This document shows, piece by piece, positions 43,245-48,629 of a DNA stretch of 64,000 nucleotides. The DNA comes from a virus. Numbering within the stretch: the stretch's first letter is position 1; every line of letters begins with the position of its first letter. Below the pieces are notes generated by a model. That model was given only the letters and a program-made list of their open reading frames with translations, was not told the DNA's origin and searched no databases. The translations under genes and the position numbers were made by a program. The stretch spans positions 18,046 through 82,045 of the IMG/VR virus record IMGVR_UViG_3300037587_000923; one strand, given 5' to 3'.

Positions 43245-43328
43245 CAAGACAAGCTAAGGGGCTTGAACGAACGCAGTGAGAGAAAGTCCAAGGAGTGAAA
43301 CGACTGTCTTTGAGCGCCTGGGTTATGT
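43239..43328 (+). repeat. attC-like site I (identical to D)
   Basis: TTATAAC to GTTATGT. Apart from its first three bases it is the same as site D, but here it follows the SpoU gene, not the cysteine-rich ORF. Confidence 0.85.
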
Positions 43329-43600
43329 TTTTTGATATGACAGGGCAAAAAATCGGAGGTTATTATGGACGACATAGCAATAAATGAAGGTCAAAAGATA
43401 TTTGAAGAAAGATATAAAAAGGGATTTCCAAAAGTGATATTTGGGGAGACGCACATCTCAATTCCTTGCACTTGCGACGATGGCGGTGGGCCTATTCACT
43501 GGGCAACAGTGCAGAACAACATAAGATCGATAGAAGAACATTTCCGGCATGAGGAGACTTTGCGTGAATTAAGGAAAATGGATAGGGACAAAACATAACG
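43242..43600 (+). repeat. 359-bp direct duplication, copy 2
   Basis: Second copy of 40,914-41,272, offset 2,328 bases, no difference seen. Ends in CATAACG, after which the sequence differs (ATTGAC here, TTGCCC in copy 1). Confidence 0.9.
43365..43598 (+). CDS. Duplicated cassette ORF, copy 2
   Basis: 77 residues, identical in sequence and ribosome site to 41,037-41,270. Being unchanged, the duplication is young or kept by gene conversion. Confidence 0.7.
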   Translation: MDDIAINEGQKIFEERYKKGFPKVIFGETHISIPCTCDDGGGPIHWATVQNNIRSIEEHFRHEETLRELRKMDRDKT

Positions 43601-43626
43601 ATTGACTATATGGACATTTAATGTTG
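43593..43626 (+). repeat. Orphan left half of an attC-like site (J)
   Basis: ACATAACGATTGACTATATG has the left box and arm shape of site C, but no convincing right arm was found in the next 200 bases. Marks the right end of the array. Confidence 0.45.
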
Positions 43627-43635
43627 GTGTGAATT

Positions 43636-44007
43636 GTGAATAAGTATTATAAGCAAGTAAAATATAGACAGAATCAGAGAGATAAAAAAGAATGTTACCG
43701 TTTAAATTCTACTGATACGATTAGGGAATCTTATTATCAGCCACCTGAATTTAGAGGATTGAGGATATATGGAGATTGTGATCTCGGTTATCTTAGACTT
43801 ATTTACATTTCTCTATGGGAATGTGGACGTTTAGATTCCTATTACATACGCAACGAAAAAGTAGAAAATATTGGTAAGCGTCCAAAATTAAATGATGACA
43901 ATAGCGATTGGTGGATTGACAGTAATGGAAATCGTAAAAAATATGGCAAGGTTAATCTTGATAAGAAAATAAGAGAACTGATGCCGAATATAAGGAGGGC
44001 GGATTGA
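43636..44007 (+). CDS. AT-rich hypothetical protein at the array's right end
   Basis: 123 residues from GTG 43636, no clear ribosome site. Rich in Tyr, Asn and Arg (KYYKQVKYRQNQRDKKECYR), AT-rich codons unlike the phage core genes and like several cassettes. May be the last cassette gene. The stop overlaps the next start. Confidence 0.5.
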   Translation: MNKYYKQVKYRQNQRDKKECYRLNSTDTIRESYYQPPEFRGLRIYGDCDLGYLRLIYISLWECGRLDSYYIRNEKVENIGKRPKLNDDNSDWWIDSNGNRKKYGKVNLDKKIRELMPNIRRAD

Positions 44008-44504
44008 TGAATTGCTTCCTAGGTAGGGTATACGACGACAAGCATGCCACTTGCATTTCCTGTATTAGGGCAGGAGAGAAGACTTGTAAGCAGGTCAAGA
44101 AGAAACGTAAGGCCCACGATATTCATACAGTTATGGCTGAAGGCAAGTGGCTTATGTGTACTAAAGACCTCAGAACCCCTAATGACTGGACCAACAAGAT
44201 GTACGGTAAGAAGATTTATAGGGGAGAGAGGTCTGCCTGGGAGAAACAGTTCAGAGGGATAATCCATTTATGGGGTAAGGCGTCAGGTAAGAGGCGCCTT
44301 ACCGTTATACGGTATGTTCCTGACAAGCGGTATCTCATGAAAGATAAGACCAATAGAGAGGGAGCCATGAAGCCTCTTGAGGATGCGCTTGTTAATCAAG
44401 GAGTACTTGTTGACGACAGGGATGAGTTCCTGGAGCGTGCCGACCTCAGGCAAGAGATAGATCCGGCAAGAGTAGGGGTAGCTATCTTAGTGGAGGATAT
44501 TTAG
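44007..44504 (+). CDS. RusA-like Holliday junction resolvase candidate
   Basis: 165 residues from ATG 44007 with AAGGAGGG. N-terminal CISCIRAGEKTC knuckle; the core ends with DKTNREGAMKPLEDALVNQG then VLVDDRDEF, the acidic RusA pattern (D-x-DN-x-x-K-x-x-x-DAL and DD). RusA resolves recombination junctions as a dimer. Fits beside exonuclease, RecT and helicase. The N-terminal knuckle is an extra. Confidence 0.65.
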   Translation: MNCFLGRVYDDKHATCISCIRAGEKTCKQVKKKRKAHDIHTVMAEGKWLMCTKDLRTPNDWTNKMYGKKIYRGERSAWEKQFRGIIHLWGKASGKRRLTVIRYVPDKRYLMKDKTNREGAMKPLEDALVNQGVLVDDRDEFLERADLRQEIDPARVGVAILVEDI

Positions 44505-44517
44505 GCATGCTGAAAAA
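44499..44517 (+). repeat. Second copy of the 19-base GCATGC motif
   Basis: Identical to 35,726-35,744, overlapping the end of the RusA-like gene and lying 57 bases before a TTGACA box. Confidence 0.5.
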
Positions 44518-44519
44518 AA

Positions 44520-44557
44520 ATTGCCTGGAGATAGTAATATATGACGACAAAGGCAAT
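44520..44557 (+). terminator. Inverted repeat after the RusA-like gene
   Basis: ATTGCCT and AGGCAAT pair perfectly over a 24-base loop. No T-run immediately after (TTGTTTTTC follows 6 bases later), so a leaky terminator is possible. Confidence 0.3.
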
Positions 44558-44573
44558 AGGTGTTGTTTTTCTC

Positions 44574-44602
44574 TTGACACCCTTTTCATTACTTTGATAG
44601 GG
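44574..44602 (+). promoter_or_regulatory. Promoter candidate for the replication genes
   Basis: A perfect TTGACA at 44,574-44,579; 15-17 bases on lies TGATAGGG, a poor -10. Expression may need an activator, perhaps acting at the motif 57 bases upstream. Would transcribe the structured leader and the replication operon. Confidence 0.4.
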
Positions 44603-44627
44603 TGCGCTTACATTCCAATTTAACCTT

Positions 44628-44748
44628 TTGACAGAGGTACGAAGGATCAAATGAAAACCACTTTTAAACATAGAGAAGCCCACTCGAGCCAGAGCAATCT
44701 GGAGCAGGTCCCTTTTGGTCCACCTGTCTGTCAACTCGTGTGGGCTTC
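44628..44748 (+). ncRNA. Structured leader RNA candidate
   Basis: GAAGCCCACTCGAG (44,675-44,688) pairs with CTCGTGTGGGCTTC (44,735-44,748) over 14 positions with one mismatch. Inside, CCAGA-GCAA-TCTGG is a perfect stem with a GNRA loop stacked on the outer helix, and CAGGT/ACCTG forms a third helix: a three-way junction. Upstream TTGACAGAGGT (44,628-44,638) can instead pair with ACCTGTCTGTCAA (44,722-44,734), which would break the third helix. The region is not a tRNA. It lies 40 bases before the replication organiser, so a switching leader or separate small RNA are both possible. Confidence 0.6.
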
Positions 44749-44787
44749 TGTGTGTTTAGCCCAATCCCAAAGAAATAAAGGTGTTAT

Positions 44788-45612
44788 ATGAGTAGATCAA
44801 GACGATGTAAGGCCGGGCTGGACTACTTCTCGTTTGATGTTGATTTCTTTGACGACGAGAAAATTGAGTTCGTATCAGCCAGATATGGCTTGAAGGGCGA
44901 GGTAATTTCCATAAGGCTTTTGTGTCGGATTTACCGTAATGGTTATTTTATTAAATGGGGTGATGATGAAAGCTTGCTATTCGCAAAGCGTGTCGGAGAC
45001 GGTGTCACTCAAGAAGATGTTAAGTGTGTTGTTGACGAGCTGTTCAAGAGAGAGTTCTTAAGTAAGTCTTTATTCGATAAATGTGGCATCCTTACATCAG
45101 GCGGAATTCAAAAGAGATATATCCAAGCAACCGAACGTAGGAAAGGTGTGGAGATGATTAAGGATTATATAGCTGTAGACATTACAGATTACGATGTAGA
45201 CATTTTAGAATTAAATGATGACATTTCAAAACAAAGTAAAGTAAAGGAAAGTAAAGTAAAGGAAAGTAAAGAAGACTATAAAATTTCTTTCTCTGAATTC
45301 TGGGAGGTATATCCTAGTCGTAACGGTAAAAAGATAGATAAGCCTACCACTAAAGATAAGTTCTATAAATTAAAACCTTCGGATCTGTCAGACATTATTG
45401 TGGCAGTCCATAACTACAAAGACAGTGAATTAGTTAAACAAGGAATTGGCATTAAAGACCCTCATAGATTTATTAGCAACAAAGACAATAAAGAGTTTTG
45501 GAAAGAATGGATGAAGCCTGAGATTAATAATAGCAAGAAACAAAAGAGCCCATATGAAGCCCAAAACGAAACTAGGGCTTATCATAAACCAATTAAAAAC
45601 AGAGGACTATAA
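44788..45612 (+). CDS. Replication organiser candidate (DUF4373 / Lin1244-like N-terminus)
   Basis: 274 residues. Residues 1-130 match, from memory, the DUF4373 (Lin1244/Lin1753) winged-helix domain: LDYFSFDVDFFDDEKIEFVS, GLKGEVISIRLLCRIYRNGY. Residues about 150-165 are a KVKES repeat; residues 170-260 look like the C-terminal helical part of phage DnaD/organiser proteins (FWEVYPSRNGKKIDKPTTKD). Coupled to DnaB, so it probably loads the helicase at the phage origin. Confidence 0.75.
   Translation: MSRSRRCKAGLDYFSFDVDFFDDEKIEFVSARYGLKGEVISIRLLCRIYRNGYFIKWGDDESLLFAKRVGDGVTQEDVKCVVDELFKREFLSKSLFDKCGILTSGGIQKRYIQATERRKGVEMIKDYIAVDITDYDVDILELNDDISKQSKVKESKVKESKEDYKISFSEFWEVYPSRNGKKIDKPTTKDKFYKLKPSDLSDIIVAVHNYKDSELVKQGIGIKDPHRFISNKDNKEFWKEWMKPEINNSKKQKSPYEAQNETRAYHKPIKNRGL
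45233..45271 (+). repeat. 15-base tandem repeat inside the organiser gene
   Basis: AAAGTAAAGTAAAGG is repeated about 2.6 times and encodes KVKESKVKESK. In lambdoid phages the origin is inside the initiator gene as short repeats, so this purine-rich stretch is a possible origin or only low-complexity coding. Confidence 0.5.
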
Positions 45613-46985
45613 TGGAACAACCTGGCAGATTACCACCACAAGACCTTGATGCTGAACTTTCTGTCCTGGGAGGTTTGGTTGTAGATAGCGATAAATGGGG
45701 CGAGGTTAACGCTATCATCTCTGCATCTGATCTTTACCGACAATCCCATAAATATATATTTAACGCCATAGGCTCTTTAATATCAAAAGAGGAGCCAGTC
45801 GACTTACTTCTTCTTAACTCTGAACTGAAAAACATGGGGGTTCTGGAGGAAAGTGGCGGGACTGGGTTTATAGCACGTATTGCCGATGGTGTAGTAACAA
45901 CAGCAAACATAACCTATTACGCTAATATAATCAAAGAGAAGGCTGTCGCCCGAAATGTTATATCGATAAGTCAGACTGCTATAGCTTCGTTGTATGATGA
46001 CGGCAATGTCGTCGATGTAGTTGACGCCCTTAAGCAATCAGCTATGGGGGTAAGTTTCGATAAAGGTGATGTGAAGGTCCACACCATGAAGGAAGTGATC
46101 ATGTCATCCTTTCAAGCTATCGAGGAGGCCCATGAAAAAGGCGAGCCTATAGTTGGAGTTCCCTACGGATTTGCAGCCCTCGATAGATTTACGGCAGGAG
46201 CTATGCCAGGGGATCTTATAGTTGTAGCTGGAAGGCCAGGCATGGGTAAGAGTTTGTTTACCGGAGAGGTAGTTATTAACGCAGCCCATAATGGCTATCC
46301 TTCTGTATTGTTCTCCGCAGAGATGTTGATGCAACAATATGGCAAAAAAGTGCTATCATCCAGAGCCAGAGTTCTCCATACCAGAACAAGGACCGGTAAG
46401 ATTGAGGAGTCCGATTGGGGTAAGCTTACGAAAGCCGCTGGGTTTTTGTCAGAAAAGAAAGTCTTTATCGTCGACAAGGGCGGCCTGACCCTAAGTGAGA
46501 TTATCTCCACTTCCGAGAAGTTAAAGATGAAGCACGACATTAAGGCTATTGCTGTCGACTACCTCCAGTTGATTAAGATGAAGAAGATACCAGGGGTGAA
46601 GAGGGAGGAAGAGGTCTCTAAGATCTCATACGAGATGAAGAGCCTGGCCAAACGCCTTGAGGTTCCCGTATACCTTCTATCGCAGCTCAACAGGGAAGTT
46701 GAGAAGAGGCCCGACAAGAGGCCTATTATGTCTGATCTGAGAGAGAGCGGGAGTATAGAGCAGGACGCAGATGTTGTTATATTGCTCTACCGCCCAGAGG
46801 AATACTTTACAGACGGAGATATAGACAGGATCTATAAAGGCTGGGGTAGAGAAAAGCCATCTACGATCAAAGACCTCCTCGAGTGCATTATCGCAAAAGG
46901 TAGGGATATTGAAACAGGCACCGTATTCTTGAAATCAGAGATGCGGTATCAGTCTATATCAGACCTTAATCCAATGGGTTTTTAA
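45612..46985 (+). CDS. Replicative DNA helicase, DnaB family
   Basis: 457 residues. N-terminal DnaB domain (QDLDAELSVLGGLVVDSDKW, residues 10-115) and RecA-like core with Walker A GRPGMGKS (207-214), Walker B AVDYLQLI, and the conserved VYLLSQLNREVEKRPDKRP then SDLRESGSIEQDADVVILL. Hexameric 5'-3' helicase for phage replication. Its ATG overlaps the organiser stop (TAATG). Confidence 0.95.
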   Translation: MEQPGRLPPQDLDAELSVLGGLVVDSDKWGEVNAIISASDLYRQSHKYIFNAIGSLISKEEPVDLLLLNSELKNMGVLEESGGTGFIARIADGVVTTANITYYANIIKEKAVARNVISISQTAIASLYDDGNVVDVVDALKQSAMGVSFDKGDVKVHTMKEVIMSSFQAIEEAHEKGEPIVGVPYGFAALDRFTAGAMPGDLIVVAGRPGMGKSLFTGEVVINAAHNGYPSVLFSAEMLMQQYGKKVLSSRARVLHTRTRTGKIEESDWGKLTKAAGFLSEKKVFIVDKGGLTLSEIISTSEKLKMKHDIKAIAVDYLQLIKMKKIPGVKREEEVSKISYEMKSLAKRLEVPVYLLSQLNREVEKRPDKRPIMSDLRESGSIEQDADVVILLYRPEEYFTDGDIDRIYKGWGREKPSTIKDLLECIIAKGRDIETGTVFLKSEMRYQSISDLNPMGF

Positions 46986-47522
46986 ATGGACTCCCTTCAA
47001 GAATTACTAACGATTGACGGCGACTCAGAGAGTCCCTCTCATGAGATGTATGTAAAACTTCAACATGCTAAAAAGTTGGTTGCCATGGGTATCTTCGCAA
47101 CTGGGGCCATACTTCACTACATGAAACAGTATGATCTCTGGCAAGGATATGCCGACTCCTGGAATGAATTCTGTGCCTCTGAGGCGCATTCATATAGCTT
47201 CGCACACACGGCCATGAGGTTGTATAAGAAGTACGTCCTTGAGCTCAGGCTGTCAGAGGATACTATTGACGCATTGATGGCCCGTGACTATACTTCACTT
47301 GATGCCGCAACTAAAGTTATCACGGAAAAGAATTCTAAGGAGTGGGTAGGTAAACTCCTTACCCTTAGCAGGCAGGATATCACCAAAGAGATAAGGGTCA
47401 CTCAAGGTAAAGACGAGATCCAGCAAACAGAGATAGATAAGGTTGTTATTTTATTCTTCTCTCTAACTTACGAAGAGCGGGAAGAGGCATTACAACGCAT
47501 AAATGAAAGGAGACAAGGATGA
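46986..47522 (+). CDS. Helical hypothetical protein of the replication operon
   Basis: 178 residues, begins at once after DnaB. MYVKLQHAKKLVAMGIFATG and YADSWNEFCASEAHSYSFAH recall DUF3102/ParB-like phage proteins with an HTH-like middle, but no firm family. Its stop overlaps the HU start. Possibly a DNA-binding accessory factor. Confidence 0.6.
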   Translation: MDSLQELLTIDGDSESPSHEMYVKLQHAKKLVAMGIFATGAILHYMKQYDLWQGYADSWNEFCASEAHSYSFAHTAMRLYKKYVLELRLSEDTIDALMARDYTSLDAATKVITEKNSKEWVGKLLTLSRQDITKEIRVTQGKDEIQQTEIDKVVILFFSLTYEEREEALQRINERRQG

Positions 47523-47785
47523 ACAAGACCGATATTATCGAGGAGGTTGCGGCCAGGACGGGCCTGCCAAAAAGAAAGATCGGTATCGTGATAAATCAAG
47601 CCTTTGACGTGATAAAGGATGAGGTTGCGGCCGGCAAGAAGGTTACCATAAATACGTTCGGTTCATTCTTCCTAAAACAACTTAAAGGGAAAACGATCAA
47701 GCTGGCCATAGGAGGAGTTCATGATATGCCAGCCGGTGAGGTGCCTAAGTTCAAGGCCGCCCCAGGATTCAAAGAGAGGGTGTGA
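47519..47785 (+). CDS. HU/IHF-family DNA-bending protein
   Basis: 88 residues, full HU length: MNKTDIIEEVAARTGLPKRK, VTINTFGSFFLKQLKGKTI and the final KFKAAPGFKERV. The beta-arm is shorter and lacks the usual RxGRNPxTG, replaced by GGVHDMPAG, so DNA-intercalation details may differ. Likely bends DNA at the origin or at packaging and recombination sites. Confidence 0.9.
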   Translation: MNKTDIIEEVAARTGLPKRKIGIVINQAFDVIKDEVAAGKKVTINTFGSFFLKQLKGKTIKLAIGGVHDMPAGEVPKFKAAPGFKERV

Positions 47786-47790
47786 GGTCA

Positions 47791-47915
47791 ATATAACATT
47801 GAGTTCAGCAGGACCGGATTGAAAGCAAACACATTGGAAGAGGGAATGAACATGAAAGGCTTTTTGATTAAAATTAAAAACAGTGTTAGGGATCGGCTGC
47901 AACGTGGGGTTATTT
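47791..47915 (+). repeat. attC-like site Q
   Basis: ATATAAC just after the HU stop to GTTATTT at 47,909. GAGTTCAGCAGGACCGGAT pairs with the complement of GATCGGCTGCAACGTGG with several unpaired bases. The start of the next ORF lies in the loop. Moderate evidence. Confidence 0.5.
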
Positions 47916-48148
47916 GCGAATATGAGGCAGATAGATTATGGATCATTACAAGCTGGAGCTGGTGGAGGCACAACCACGGGATGCCATTTTGGAAGGCAGT
48001 GCGATGGACTTTTATGACCGATGTGTGGGACAAAATAGATAATTTTTATTGTGGAATATGGTTGCAGACAAGGGGCCGCTATTTACATTGGAAAGTTGAA
48101 AAGCAAAAAGTTGAAATATGGAAGCGAATTAAAGAGAAAAGCAAATAA
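47846..48148 (+). CDS. Cassette-type tryptophan-rich hypothetical protein
   Basis: 100 residues from ATG 47846 (AGAGGGA site); an in-frame start at 47,819 adds nine residues. Very Trp-rich and basic: LWIITSWSWWRHNHGMPFWK, then TRGRYLHWKVEKQKVEIWKR. Possibly membrane-associated or nucleic-acid binding. The TAA stop is inside the left box of site R. Confidence 0.6.
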   Translation: MNMKGFLIKIKNSVRDRLQRGVICEYEADRLWIITSWSWWRHNHGMPFWKAVRWTFMTDVWDKIDNFYCGIWLQTRGRYLHWKVEKQKVEIWKRIKEKSK

Positions 48149-48185
48149 CCAGACGATGATTCCTTCGGAATATCGCGGGTTATTT
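48143..48185 (+). repeat. attC-like site R
   Basis: 43 bases, AAATAAC to GTTATTT, arms AACCAGACGATGATTCC and the complement of GGAATATCGCGGGTT closed by a TTCG loop; one extra G on one side. Could also act as a transcription hairpin. Confidence 0.6.
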
Positions 48186-48215
48186 GCCGAACACAAATTA
48201 ATAAAGGAGACCAGA

Positions 48216-48611
48216 ATGATAAGACCTATTGTAAAGCCTAACAACGAGCCATGTAATGAGGTTGATATAACCCTAGAAAATGGACTTGCCTACTCACCAC
48301 TACAAGGCAGGGAATGCTTGATCTGGGATCTCATACATACCGTCGAAGCTGCCAAGGTAGAATTCCTTACAGCAAAGCACATCGGATATAACAAGAAGGC
48401 GATGGCGCTATCCCATAGCAATGGGGTTACGATAATGCTAAACCCTACGATAAAGAAGCTTTCCAGAAACAACGGCAAATACTACAAAACAATCAAGGTA
48501 AGCTATTATGCCACAGATGGAAGAGAGCGCACCGTTAAGTTTGTCGGCAAGCATTCGGCTATGGTCCAGCGTGGCTTAGAGATTTTAGGAATAGAGAAGT
48601 ATAAGAAGTAA
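48216..48611 (+). CDS. Degenerate peptide-deformylase-like protein
   Basis: 131 residues from ATG 48216 with AAAGGAG. The order of segments follows peptide deformylase: LTAKHIGYNKKAMAL (for GLAAPQIG), GVTIMLNPTIKKLS, then IKVSYYATDGRERTVKF and AMVQRGLEILGI, where QHExDHLxG would be. The catalytic Cys motif EGCLS and both His of HExxH are missing, so it cannot be an active metalloenzyme. It may have been kept for another role. Fold call is by eye. Confidence 0.45.
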   Translation: MIRPIVKPNNEPCNEVDITLENGLAYSPLQGRECLIWDLIHTVEAAKVEFLTAKHIGYNKKAMALSHSNGVTIMLNPTIKKLSRNNGKYYKTIKVSYYATDGRERTVKFVGKHSAMVQRGLEILGIEKYKK

Positions 48612-48629
48612 GGGTGACAAGGAGATTCG

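Larger units (their letters stand above)
39398..43635 (+). mobile_element. Integrase-less integron-like cassette array
   Basis: About 4.2 kb of short + strand ORFs separated by imperfect inverted repeats with end boxes like RYYYAAC and GTTRRRY (mostly CATAAC and GTTATG, plus GTTAGGC, GTTAGAC, GTTAGTT, GTTATAA). Arms differ in sequence from site to site but each pairs with itself, with a few unpaired bases, as attC sites do. All sites point the same way as the genes. No integrase, attI or cassette promoter is visible. It is inserted between RecT and a RusA-like gene of the phage early operon. Confidence 0.8.

Noticed and set aside
39398-43635. CRISPR array
   Set aside because: The repeated elements are imperfect inverted repeats of differing sequence with ORFs between, not short identical direct repeats with spacers; no cas genes.
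44675-44748. tRNA gene
   Set aside because: Length is near 74 but the outer stem is 14 positions, there are two inner arms only, and no TTCRA loop or anticodon arm.
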